Source: Ricordea florida
Lineage: Eukaryota; Cnidaria; Anthozoa; Corallimorpharia; Ricordeidae
Direction: 5' to 3'
Length of the DNA: 64,000 nt
Assembly (NCBI GenBank): GCA_949710005.1
Contig: OX453285.1
Span: 23,109,502-23,173,501, forward strand
The notes under the pieces are model-generated. The model saw only the letters and a list, made by a program, of their open reading frames with translations, ran no database searches and was not told where the DNA came from. The translations under genes were made by a program, and so were the position numbers. Below, one piece after another: positions 1 to 10,602 of the stretch (positions are counted from its first letter, which is position 1; the number at the start of each line of letters is the position of its first letter).

Positions 1-64
1 CCAGTATGCCACATAGTCTCCCGCAACATTGTGATGGGCGCGGGAGACTATATGGCAGACTGGC
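1..64. repeat. Short inverted repeat (MITE-like)
   Basis: The two arms pair almost perfectly around a short AT-containing loop: the left arm contains ATAGTCTCCCGC and the right arm GCGGGAGACTAT, with CCAGT and ACTGG at the outer ends. No coding capacity. It lies just beyond the stop codon of the ETS gene. It is probably a small non-autonomous DNA element; target duplications cannot be checked because it touches the window edge. Confidence 0.5.
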
Positions 65-218
65 ATGAAGTATAAACCATACTTAGTCGCTATAATGCTC
101 AACCTACATTAAAACGATCTTGGTGTGCGCGCGTGTTATTCTTCTTTATAAGTGGTCCAATTTCATTTAAGTCCTATTCCAAACAGTATCATATATCATG
201 TTTCCTTCAGTTTGCGTG

Positions 219-1360
219 CTATTCGCGCCCAAAAGTACCGTCTCCGTCCGCGAATATCGTTCCTGGCTTGAGGTAAACGGGACAGCGGGGTAGTTCTGAT
301 GCTTGTCCACACTTCATGATAACGGGTACTGAAATATGCTTCGCTGCCCGATCTACGATCGGAAAGCAGACGCCGTTTGTAGCAAGAGTGACGTGACTAG
401 TAGGCCGACTCATGATTGGCTCTTGAACTACACTAAAGTTAGGACTAGTCGATGTGATGACAAAGTTCGCACGAGGGCGGTCTGGATGCGAGAAAGCGTG
501 AAACATTTCTGACGTTGGTTTTGCGCACTTCAACGCCAGTTGGTCCTCATCTTCCTTTTTCTCCGGAAAACTGGTTTTATACAGGTTTTTGACCGGCTTG
601 TAGCTGTATGGTAAGTCTACGAATTTATAGACAAGCCGTTGGCCGCTTACCTGTTAAAAAAACATAGAGAAAGATATGAAAACTGTGCAAGAATTTTACA
701 AACCCCCTCACCTCTTAGTAAGAAACGACACAACAAGGATCATGAAAACATGAAAAAACTCGTTTGAGGATTTTCTGAAATACTTTGGAAGGTCGCATTT
801 TGTTTTAACACAATCTGCACACAATATTCTATTCTAATACTGCTTGTTGTGCGGTGCTATTTACTGCGGAAATAACGTTTTCATCTCTGGATTAAACCAT
901 ACAGTGTGACCATTCTTTGGAAACACAAGAAATTGGGATAATCCAACAAGTTGATAAAGTAATTTGTACCACCGTAAGGTAAAAGTGGGGGGTGCTGACG
1001 TTTCGAGCGTTAGCCCTTCGTCAGAAAACTACTGGACAGTACTGTATTGTGGTACTGTTTGTTTTACTATACAGTTAATGTGGTTGTGTTGTTTTAGACA
1101 AACCTTTTTTATGATGTTTTTCTGGTAGTAATATCTCAGCGCTCGGCTAAGCTTGTCGTAGTTCATTCCCGGACGCTGTTTTAGCTTTCCCCACCGTTTC
1201 GCCACCTCCTCTTGATTTCGTAGTTTAAACTCGCCTTGTTCTTTTCTTGTCCACATTATCAGCGACGAAAATCGGTCGTCCGCCAGTAGTTCGAGCAAAA
1301 ACTCCCATAAATGCACAGAGCTTTTTGATGGACCACGTTTCTTACCCAAAACTTGACTGA
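219..1360 (-). CDS. ETS-domain transcription factor, 3' part (two exons)
   Basis: ETS factors bind GGAA-core DNA in the nucleus through a winged helix-turn-helix. Two exons join cleanly: 1360-1104 (acceptor TTTTTACAG before it, donor GTTTGT after it) and 650-219 (acceptor TTTAACAG, stop TAG at 221-219). Exon 1 encodes most of the domain, with LWEFLLELL, the WT and GEFKL core, and the recognition-helix signature [14 protein letters not shown]. Exon 2 starts [10 protein letters not shown], the usual C-terminal strand of an ETS domain, so the join is well supported. About 115 residues follow the domain; they are Pro/Ser-containing and not recognised. The N-terminal exons were not found; they should lie at higher coordinates. 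The domain looks closest to the ELK/ELF/GABPA group, but I cannot assign the subfamily. Without splicing, exon 1 would read on to a stop at 1029 through repeat sequence, which is unlikely to be real. Confidence 0.85.
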
Positions 1361-1571
1361 CTGTAAAAATTAAGCATTCACAGTCAGGAACCACAATGTG
1401 AAACAATAGATAGGAGTAGGTCTTGTTTTACTGCACTAGGAAATGCAGGGTAACCATTCTTTGTAAAGCTACTGAACATTAATGTACTGTGATACTGTTT
1501 GTTTTACAGTTATACTATGTGGTTCTAACTTTTTCATCTGTGGATTAAACCATGTAGTGTGACCATTCTTT
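880..1571 (-). repeat. Copies of the 106-bp dispersed repeat, reverse orientation
   Basis: Partial units lie at about 880-930, 1025-1083 and 1446-1571. They contain the diagnostic strings GTACTGTTTGTTTTACTATA, TTTTTCATCTGTGGAT and GTGTGACCATTCTTTG. The first two are in the ETS intron and the last is upstream of the ETS exon. The same unit recurs in six other places in this window in both orientations. Confidence 0.8.
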
Positions 1572-2115
1572 TTAAATTAACCTCCACTTTATATAGTTTT
1601 TTAACGTGCAATGTAACAAAGAAAGCACGATTTCTATGCTGAAGAAAGAAAGGTAAATGAAGGAACATAGATACACTTGTTAATCTCTTTAACTAATGTC
1701 TACCATCATCCTAAATTACCCTCCATTTTATATAGTTTTTTAACGTGCAATGTAACAAAGAAAGCACGATTTCTATGCTGAAGAAAGAAAGGTAAATGAA
1801 GGAACATAGATACACTTGTTAATCTCTTTAACTAATGTCTACCATCATCCTAAATTACCCTCCACTTTATATAGTTTTTTAACGTGTAATGTAACAAAGA
1901 AAGCACGATTTCTATGCTGAAGAAAGAAAGGTAAATGAAGGAACATAGATACACTTGTTAATCTCTTTAACTTATGTCTATCATCATCCTAAATTAACCT
2001 CCACTTTATATAGTTTTTTAACGTGCAATGTAACAAAGAAAGCACGATTTCTATGCTGAAGAAAGACAGGTAAATGAAGGTACATAGATACACTTGTTCA
2101 TCTCTTTAAATAAGA
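1572..2115. repeat. 139-bp tandem repeat, about 4 copies
   Basis: The marker CCTCCA followed by TTTATATAG starts at 1581, 1720, 1859 and 1998, a constant period of 139 bp. Copies are nearly identical, which indicates recent expansion or ongoing homogenisation. The array starts directly at the end of the 106-bp repeat. No reading frame runs through it. Confidence 0.92.
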
Positions 2116-2486
2116 AAGGTAAATGAAGGAACAAGTCGAACCTGAAATATAGTGACCATGATTAATTCGCGAAAAGGAATAAGCCATCACCCAGTGAATT
2201 AGTAGATGTTAAGAGTTTGCTTGGTATTAGCGCCACTGAAAATGATAGTACAATGAAGTTTCGAAGCAAATGGTGGGCTTTTTATCGGTGAAGAACATCC
2301 GATGGTTCCGGTCATGCGGCCGGTACAACGTTTATATTTCTATTGTCACGCCTACGGACTCAGCTGCCAAGCATGGGGGCCTCATTAATAACCTCCTGCA
2401 CCTCAGTTAGAAAGTAATCATCAGACAGAAAACATTTGGGGTTATCAAACGATATACGACTAGAACCCAAAAGGGAAGTCAATTAG

Positions 2487-2575
2487 GTTATGAGCTCGAA
2501 ATTTCTATGGGGTGATAGTTGATGAGGCCGAAGGCCGAATTAACTATTACCTCATAAAACTCGAGAGCGAATAAT
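2487..2575. repeat. Short inverted repeat (MITE-like)
   Basis: Imperfect hairpin with GGTGATAGTTGATGAGGCC on one side and GGCCGAATTAACTATTACC on the other around a 3-nt loop. A related hairpin, containing GTGATAGTTGA, occurs at 31464-31569. Non-coding. Confidence 0.5.
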
Positions 2576-2880
2576 CTCATTGTTTTAGTAAAAATCATGA
2601 TAAACAAATCATGTGTCGGTGAAAAAACACCAAAATACTCAATCTTGCAAAACTTCGTTAAAATCGCCCATACGTCGTCATTTTGAAAACGGTCTTCAAC
2701 CAAGTGCTGTCTAATGGCTGATAGTCTGTCTGCTGTTGCTCAGCCAATCAGATTGCGGTATTTGCATTAGTCTACAAGTAGATTTTTACTAATGGTGGAT
2801 ACACATCATAGTACACCGAGCTGCCCAATGTCGTGGTAAATATTTAACGTGACGCACTGACTCTGAGGGGAATATGTATG

Positions 2881-3000
2881 TGTAATCAAATGGTGACGAG
2901 TGAAATTAGGGAATAATTTCACGCGCGTTTTGTAAAAATCCTAATAATTTCCCGAGCCTTTAATTATTCCCTAATTTCACGAGTTCACCATTTGATTACC
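2881..3000. repeat. MITE with long terminal inverted repeats
   Basis: The left arm begins GTAATCAAATGGTGA and continues into GTGAAATTAGGGAATAATT. The right arm ends with the complement, TCACCATTTGATTAC. There is about 45 bp of unique sequence between the arms. Non-coding. Confidence 0.7.
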
Positions 3001-3002
3001 TA

Positions 3003-3376
3003 TTAATATCATGGGTGACGAATTACGTTAGCAATCGTGGATTTTTGACATGTTTATCTTGGATCGTATCGATCGAGAACTCTACTGTCTCAAATGTTTA
3101 GACCTTAAATTTGGCTAATAAAGTTCAAAATGTTTCAGACTTTTTCGGCAAAATACCTGTTAGAATCCTTCTTGATGTTCTCTTGTGTGTTCAGGTTTTC
3201 TAAAACGTCTTTTTGTGCCCTGACATCTTCATTCACGCCATTTTAAAACTTCGTCGCCATCTTGACACTGAGACGTACGGAAGGGTTGCTATGGCAATTT
3301 TGTAATTTCACATGTGAAATTACAAATTAACGCTGAAATTTCGCGCCAAAATTAAGGAGTAATTCGTCACCTGTGA
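3003..3376. repeat. Larger inverted-repeat element
   Basis: The left end contains AATATCATGGGTGACGAATT and the right end AATTCGTCACCTGTGATATT, which are complementary over about 20 bp. A second internal inverted repeat, TTTCACATGTGAAA, lies near 3306-3319. Non-coding; probably a non-autonomous DNA transposon. Confidence 0.55.
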
Positions 3377-3460
3377 TATTAAGCCGTTTAAATACAACGA
3401 ATCTGTGGAGTAACAAGTGTTGCTTTGGAATTTCTTCCTCGGAAATTGCCGCAAATGAAG

Positions 3461-3534
3461 ACGCACAAACAAACTACAGGTTTATCCCTACAAGCCCGGG
3501 CTTGTAGGGATAAACCTGTAGTTTGTTTGTGCGT
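3461..3534. repeat. Perfect 74-bp palindrome
   Basis: The sequence is its own reverse complement from 3461 to 3534, centred on CCCGGG at 3495-3500. A diverged relative with a longer loop occurs at about 32318-32400, and both are followed by GTTTTTTCTC and then ACTTCGCTCTAC. It is therefore part of a dispersed family rather than a random palindrome. Confidence 0.9.
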
Positions 3535-3611
3535 TTTTTCTCCCGCAACAACTACTTCGCTCTACGTTCATGTATTGAGCACTGTTTTACGATTAATCAA
3601 CTTTTACACTT

Positions 3612-3612
<1 letters not shown>

Positions 3613-3664
<52 letters not shown>
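3613..3664. repeat. (TA)n microsatellite
   Basis: About 25 TA dinucleotides in a row. A short second tract lies at about 3792-3808. The long Ile-Tyr reading frames seen here are an artefact of this repeat. Confidence 0.95.
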
Positions 3665-3665
<1 letters not shown>

Positions 3666-4156
3666 CAATTGTGGAAAACGAGGACGGACAACTTCGAGCG
3701 AAAAAAATATATAAAGTAAAAAATATAAAAAAAGTTTAAAAATTTAATAAAAATAGACGTTTCGGTCAAAGACCTTCATCAGTTGCAGTGCCTATATATA
3801 TATATATAAACAGGTTAAAAATATATATTATAAATAGTAAATACGGAAAAATCCACTGATTTAATACAAGATTTTTTCTCTGATTTAATGGCAAACCGGT
3901 GATTAAAAACATAATGCGAGACAAATTCACGTGCACAATAATAGGTTGTCATTTGCGGAGAGGTGCAAGTCACAGACTGGCAAATTTTTTTAGACCTTCA
4001 TTACTGCGTCTAGACTATAACCTCAAAATGGTAATTACGTGCCAAAAAAGGCAAAACGTGGGGCTTGCTAGTCTACTAAAAACACAGCTTGCCAAACTGA
4101 CCTCCTTATTTTGCAATTATTTACACTTTTCTGAAATCAGGAACTTTCTTATCTGA

Positions 4157-5160
4157 GGTTCGTTCTACTAATGTAGCGGCGGGAACCTGATATGAGGATC
4201 TGATAAAACTGGTAGTTTAGTTTTTCTGTTTTCTTCTGAGTATCGGTGCTTCCTGTCAAGGATTCGTAAAAGACATGTCAGACCTGTAGGTAAATAAAAC
4301 TCGGTGTTTTCCTTCACCCCAGGCATTACGCGCGCCATGTAACAACTCGTACGATTAACCCATTTTTAATGTAAAAATACAGTAACTGGTTTTAATCTGA
4401 GACAATTCCAAAATCAACTTTGTTTCTCCTTTGTTTCGAATAAACTCTTTTTGGCAGTCAGTTTCGGTCGAAACTGATTGAGAAACGCAGGAAATAACTG
4501 GGTCCACGTGTTTTTCTTGTTAAGCTATACGCTGAACACGTGTCATTTTATTTTATTTTATGGTACTGGTTTTATTGGGGATCACGTGACTCACGGTAAA
4601 AAGCAATGAAAAACACATCTGCAGGATAAACGTGATTGTTCCTGTTTTATAGCAGAAAACTTGCTAAGTCTGTGAAATAGTTTTATATACACTGTGCATA
4701 TATCAGTCGGGCCAGAAGTCCTCGTCGTGCATATTAAATGAACTCGCGTTTAAAGCTCGCGCGTGCCCTTTGACGATGTCTCAGAGCAGTGTTTTGGAGA
4801 CAGTAAATCAAATTTAAGCTTGCGTTTTTCTCAAAGGTATATCGCTAGCAAGAGGCCGACAACTGCAGTACATGCAAGAGGTATTAAGGTTAGTTAGAAA
4901 TACCGGCGTCACCAGAAACTGATCAGTGTCGTTGTTAAAAAATCTAGACTGTCTTCTGAAAGACAATGGAAAATGGTAGGGTTGTGGCTTAAGATGACAA
5001 CATCAAAGTGAAGTAGGCTAGGATTATGTTATTAAAAGCCACAAGTATGTGCACTATGGCGACAGTGGTAGAAGGGAGAAGACCCTGTTGCTACCAAAAA
5101 AAAACACGTAGAGCTCCTGAAAGACAGTCTCGCAAAGTAAGTCTCGAATTTGCCGTTCTT
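4157..5160. other. No gene recognised
   Basis: About 1 kb of unique-looking, AT-rich sequence. I see no reading frame with a recognisable domain and no tandem repeat. A weak 5' exon of the ETS gene cannot be excluded. Confidence 0.5.
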
Positions 5161-5167
5161 TACTGAG

Positions 5168-5334
5168 GGTCTCAATGGGGTTAACCGTTAGCCGTAAAAC
5201 GGGCAAAAAAATTAGCCGTTAGGCGTAAATATTGAAAAATTTAACCGCTAGCCGTAAAAAATATTAACCGTTAGCCGTAAAACAGTCAAAAAATATTAAC
5301 CGTTAGCCGTATAAGTCATCACCCCATTGAGACC
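5168..5334. repeat. Minisatellite inside an inverted-repeat element
   Basis: The termini GGTCTCAATGGGG and CCCCATTGAGACC are complementary and enclose about five degenerate copies of TTAACCGTTAGCCGTAAAA. The combination suggests a small DNA element with an internal repeat. Non-coding. Confidence 0.8.
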
Positions 5335-7000
5335 TTCTTTACTTCTTCATCTGCCGACTATCGCACCTGTTTTTTGGGGTCTTCTCTTATGGAAAAAAAA
5401 ATTGGGAAATCGTTCTTCCTCCCATGAAACCCCTCAACTTCACCAATTCATGATTTCTTGATTTTACGATGTTATTTTAATTTTTGCTGTGGCGCTACAA
5501 ATACTCGAAGCATAAATTTGATACATAGTGATCAAAAAGCATAGAAAACAGTGGGAAGATATTAACGGAAAAAAAACTCAGACCGGTAGCTAGTTTGTGT
5601 CTGATCCCCGCCTAGAATTTAGCCAATCAGAATTCACTCTCATGCAATACAACAGGAATACAGGAAACATTCAATAATTGTTTTCACAAGCTGTAGCCAC
5701 ACTTCACTTTTCAATGAAGAATGAGGCTTCGTTTGATTTGGAGATTTTTACACAACGGTTAGGCAATGAAATATTTTTTATTCCACTAACGTCCCATTCA
5801 CACCAACTAAACATGTTTAGTTAAACCATGTTTTGAAACGTGAAAATTGGTCGTAACCGAACCATGGAACACGGGCTTTTACACAGGATTCAAACAAATA
5901 AACTTTAAGTTCTTTCTATTTGTGCTAAACGTATAGTCGACAACGTCAGTAAGTAGCTTTTATAAAGGAAACAATTTTAAATCGTGTTTACTGAACAGCA
6001 TTTAAACTTGTTCAAGCTTTGATGTGAACAGGGTATAAGTCCCACTGCCTGCTCTCATGTTTAAGGGAAGTCTCAATGCTATTTTAAAACTAATTACTTG
6101 TAATATATAGGTACCCTCATTTACAGCCCTCACCGTTTAATGTTGCTGAGAACACATGTTAGGTTTCGAAAACCTTAGAATTCACGGGGACGGCGAAGCG
6201 TATTTTAAAGTGGAGGGGCTTGAAAACGAGTGGCGAAGGCGCGAGTTTGTAGGGGGATCTGGGGGCATCCTCTTCCAGAAAACTTTGAAATCAAGAGGTT
6301 CACAAATGGTATTTTCAACATCCTCCATGAGATATTTCTTTCAAAAAAAAAAAAGACTAAGTGTAAAATAACAAAAAATGTCATCGTCGTAAAAAGTGGG
6401 GGGGGGGGGGGGTCCGCAAACGGCTAACGAGTTTATACACTTATTGTGCAACCGTCGCCGGTCGTAAAAAACTGTTCACCCTTACGGCTCAAGTGTCAAG
6501 GAACAGCTGATAAAGCCAAACAATTATAATACCAGAAATACCCGGAACGTCACTCTTTGTCGACAGCACTTCTCACAACTGCCCACACCCGGCCGATCGC
6601 CGAACTCGACAAAACAAAATCATTCATTTCTGTCATTCTCCAAATGGCTGCCGGACATACAGCGTGGTTGACAAAGAGTAAACTGAAAATGTGTTTCTTT
6701 TCCTTGACCGGAATTGAAACATCATTTGCAGATCGGTTTTACCGGCACTTTTGTTTCTGTTTTCAAGTACCCGGTTGGAGGTGTACACGCTCTAGAATCC
6801 TTCTTTGTGACTCGTTTCCGAATCCCACATTTCCTAATCGCTTTGTTAAATTCACCGCCAAAAGCAAGGATGCAGCAAAATACGTCTAGATGTGTGCTAC
6901 TCAACAAAGGGACTATTAATAGTCCTTGACCGGATATCCTTTCACAACTCCCAACCAGCGCCTGCGCACTTTCAGTTTGAAAAACACATCATACAGTGGA
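5335..7000. other. No gene recognised
   Basis: A homopolymer G tract occurs near 6399-6412. The overlapping short frames at 6156-6929 lie on both strands, have no recognisable domain and are probably chance. Confidence 0.5.
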
Positions 7001-7228
7001 ACCCCGATATAGCGATCCCCGATATAACAATATCCCCGGCAGTATAACGATAAATATGCTATGTCCCGGTAAAAGTTACAGTAAAATGTATGGGACAGAA
7101 CCCCGATAAAACGATCCTCGATATAACAATATCCCCGGCGTTATATAACGATAAATATGCTATGTCCCGGTAAAAGTTACAGTAAAATGTATGGGACAGA
7201 ACCCCGATGTTACGATCCTTGATATAAC
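7001..7228. repeat. Tandem repeat with AACCCCGATATAACGATC units
   Basis: Three units start at about 7000, 7099 and 7199. Each begins ACCCCGAT and contains ATATCCCCGGC and TATGTCCCGGTAAAAGTTAC. Such termini are typical of degraded Tc1/pogo-like DNA transposon ends; that family assignment is an inference. Confidence 0.6.
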
Positions 7229-8465
7229 GAAAGTTAGAACCACACTATATAGTAAAACAAACAGTACCACAGTACAGTACTGTTCAGTATCTTTACAAAG
7301 AATGGTTTCTCTGCATGGTTTGATCCACAGATGAAAAAGTTTGAACCACACTGTATAGTAAAACAAACAGTACCACAGTACAGAACTGTTCAGTTTTGTC
7401 TGAGAACTCTAACGCTGAAAAATGGAAATTCAAAGCACATGTAGATAATGTACATCTACATGTAGATACATCTACATGTAGATACATGTAGATATGAATC
7501 AGATCAATGGATTTACTTCACCTTCGGGTTCCGACATTTTAGTACATTCCATCAATGATATATCAACCACGATTAACTGGTGAACCTCAAACTTCCGCCC
7601 TGTGGAAAAAAGGAGGAGAAAAGCTTAGTACACATACCGATTAGACGCAAAACAAGGGGAGTGCTTGATTGAAAAACAAAGCATGTTGGCAACAGAACAA
7701 GCAAGTCAAAGGACTCTCAGGACGGTAACGTTGCAACGAATAATCACTCGGCAAAGATCAATTTTGTGATAGAGAAGTTAGAACCAAACAGTACCACAAT
7801 ACGGTACCTCTGCAATAGCTTTACAAGGGATGGTCACACTGAATGGTTTGATCCACAGGTGAAAAAGTTACAACCACGCTGTATAGCAAAACAAACAGTA
7901 CCACAGTACAGTACTGTTCAGTAGCTTTCCAAAGAATGGTCACAGTGTATGGTTTAATCCACAGATGAAAAAGTTAGAGCCACACCGTATCAGTAATAAA
8001 CAATATAACCCGGCAGTGGAACTGCTTCCGCAAAGGCTGAAAGAGCTGATACATTAATAATTAATAATTTATTAGTTTTCCAAAGAATGGTCACACTGCA
8101 TGGTTTAATCCACAGATAAAATTCAAGTTAGAACCACACTGTATAGTAAAACAAACAGTACCACAGTACAGCACTGTTCAGTAGCTTTACAAAGAATGGT
8201 TACACTGCATGGTTTGATCTACAGATGAAAACGTTAGAACCAAACTGTATAGTAAAACAAACAGTACCACAGTACAGTACTGTTCAGTAGCTTTACGAAG
8301 AATGGTCACACTGCATGATTTGATCTACCGATGAAAAAGGTAAAACCACTTTATAGTAAAACAAACAGTACCACAGTACAGTACTGTTCAGTAGCTTTAC
8401 AAAGAATGGTCACACTGCCTGTTCGATCCACAGACGAAAAAGTTAGAACCACACTGTATTACTAA
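7223..8465 (+). repeat. 106-bp dispersed repeat array, forward orientation
   Basis: Units carry GATCCACAGATGAAAAAGTT, then ACCACACTGTATAGTAAAAC, then AACAGTACCACAGTACAGTA, then GTAGCTTTACAAAGAATGGT. There are two units at 7223-7405 and roughly six at 7770-8465, with unrelated sequence between. The (TGTAGATACATC)-type short repeat at 7438-7495 is separate. Confidence 0.85.
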
Positions 8466-8699
8466 TAAATAATATAACCCGGTAGTGGAACTGTTTCCGC
8501 AAAAACACTGTACATTAATAATTAATAAGCTATGCAATCAAAGATCAACGGTTAATCTATGCCTTTTGATCCAAAATCTCACTAATAAGTCACGTTTACT
8601 TTTGGCATACGCGTCATTTTGTGTTAAACAGTTTGTAATGGTAATCATACGGTTTCTTGTTCAATTTGTGATTTTTTTTGCACAGTGAGTTTTTCTAAA

Positions 8700-9140
8700 A
8701 GCCCAAATTGCTCGAACCGCTTCGGAGAGTGCAATTTGAGCTGTTTTGAAACCTCACAAGAGAAAATAAATGACAAATTGAACGAGAAAACCGTGTGATT
8801 ATTGGTTAATAATTATACATGAAAAGTGTTTGATTTGTAATATGCACTGTAACACTTTTTGCACTGGTGTTACACTTTATGCACTGGTGCTACACTTTTT
8901 GCACTGGTATTGCACTTTATGCACTGGTGTTAGACTTTTTGCACTGGTATTGCTGTGGTATGCGTGTATATGGTATTGCAATACCAGTGCAAAAAGCGTA
9001 GAACCAGTGCATAAAGTGTAACATTATTGCATAAAGTGTTAGTGCATATTACAAATCAAATAGTTTTCATGTATAATTAGTAACAAATAATCACACGGTT
9101 TTCTCGTTCAATTTGTGATTTATTTGCTTTTGTGAGGTTT
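8700..9140. repeat. Fold-back element with internal GCACTGGTGTTACACTTT repeats
   Basis: The outer arms are complementary over roughly 120 bp: AAATTGAACGAGAAAACCGT on the left against ACGGTTTTCTCGTTCAATTT on the right. The centre holds several 18-19-bp repeats of TTTTTGCACTGGTGTTACAC type that switch orientation at about 8975. More units stand alone at 9192-9265. Non-coding. Confidence 0.8.
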
Positions 9141-9191
9141 TAAAAATTGGCTCCTTCACTCACTCAGTCAGTCGTGTTTCCTTTGACATAT

Positions 9192-9265
9192 CTGGTGTTA
9201 CACTTTTTGCACTGGTATTACACTTTTTGCACTGGTGTTACACTTTTTGCACTGGTTTTGCACTT
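9192..9265. repeat. Isolated GCACTGGTGTTACACTTT minisatellite
   Basis: Four units of about 18 bp, identical in type to the core of the neighbouring fold-back element. This suggests a decayed second copy of it. Confidence 0.75.
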
Positions 9266-9864
9266 CTGCATATGAAACAATACAATTCGCGCACCGTGTA
9301 GAATTGTGGGAAATATCTGGAAGGTCCATGTGCCCCACACACCGACATCGTCACGTTTGCAGTTGCAAAAATGTCCGAATAAACTTAATAAATGCGGTAG
9401 CCACATTCATGCAATGCTTGCCTATATTTCTAGTTGCAAAAAACGCACGAAAACATTAGGTAACCAACTAAACTTAAAAGAGCATATTACCTTTTTCTGG
9501 AATATGTAAAAAATAATTGAAATGACGTCCATCAAAGAATATTGGGACACCCGTGAAAATATGTTAACCCTGAGTACTTTCAAAGATACCATGTGAGCAT
9601 TTCTCTTACTCTCCCCTCTGCCCCTGGGCAATCTTGTTTGATACACATAGAATATTGCGGCAAGGGTTTGAACATGAGGATCAATCAGTCAAGTATCTGA
9701 GCAGCTGTGCACCTTCCCCTCCCCTAACCCAACAGGTTATAATAAGTTAAAAAGTTAGCATCCGGCACGCAATTGTATGATCGCAATGTTTACAACGTGA
9801 ATTGCTATTATGTTGGTTTTCCAGATTTAACAGTACAATTTTAGCTTAGCTTGCAAGGTTTGGC

Positions 9865-9959
9865 TTGCCTGCGTGCAGACGTCTCCTATTTCCTATGTTA
9901 TTTCCTATGTTCCCTTTTCCGCGTGCAACATAGGAAATAGGAGACGTCAGCACTCAGGC
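9865..9959. mobile_element. 95-bp MITE with target duplication
   Basis: The insert has inverted ends (TGCCTGCGTGCAGACGTC on the left, GACGTCAGCACTCAGGC on the right) and is flanked by the direct repeat AAGGTTTGGC at 9855-9864 and 9960-9969. The related sequence around 41481-41490 lacks the insert, which gives an empty site within the same window. A 9-10-bp duplication suggests a Mutator-like mobiliser (inference). Confidence 0.8.
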
Positions 9960-10029
9960 AAGGTTTGGCTAGCCTCTAAGCTAAAAACAATGCGGTTGAC
10001 ACCGACCTAGAAAAAGCGGATCAATGCAA

Positions 10030-10135
10030 TTATCTGGACAACTGTGCACCTACCCCTCCCCTAGCCCAACATTAACACTAACTTTTTAACTTTTTTTATA
10101 ACTTGTTTTGTTAGGGGAGGGGTGGGTTAGGGTAA
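10030..10135. mobile_element. MITE, family with GTGCACCTACCCCTCCCC ends
   Basis: The left arm contains TGTGCACCTACCCCTCCCCT and the right arm AGGGGAGGGGTGGG, with AACTTTTTAAC and TAACTTG in the centre. Other copies lie at 35996-36105 and about 41548-41670, and a half copy at about 9690-9750. Confidence 0.7.
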
Positions 10136-10300
10136 ACATTGCGGAGAGGGAGTGGGGGTGTGGTGGTTAGGAATGTGTACTAGTCAGTGTATAAAAACAT
10201 GTCAGGATTTTGTGTAAAACTCAAGTAAAAATACGATTATGCATGTAGTTATAAAGGCAAAACTGGTCATTCATCTGAAATGCAACTACAACCAACGTAA

Positions 10301-10599
10301 GGGACGGACCATTAGAAAAGTGATGGGTGGGGTGGGGAATTTTCAGCTTGCACGGATTTTTTTTTTCGCTCACTGCTTGTGCAGGAATTTTTTTTGTCAG
10401 GTGAACCCCTCTGCACGAATTTTTTTTACTACGTGTGAAAAAGTCACCACAATTGGACTATCCTTCTGCATGAATTTTTTTTACCTTCTTCTTTGCATGA
10501 ATTTTTTTTCTTGGCATTTTCCCTTGCATGAATTTTTGTTTGTTTTTTTCCCCAGCCCCCCCCCCCCCCCCCCCCATCACTTTTCTAATGGTCCGTCCC
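10301..10599. mobile_element. PIF/Harbinger-like MITE, complete
   Basis: Termini GGGACGGACCATTAG and CTAATGGTCCGTCCC are flanked by 3-bp TAA duplications at 10298-10300 and 10600-10602. The interior has repeated 'TGCA(C/T)GAATTTTTTT' blocks. The TWA duplication is typical of PIF/Harbinger elements; the assignment is by that rule only. Confidence 0.8.
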
Positions 10600-10602
10600 T
10601 AA

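Noticed and set aside
3425-3714. Open frames ending in Ile-Tyr repeats
   Set aside because: Produced by the palindrome and the (TA)n microsatellite; no domain and no splice context.
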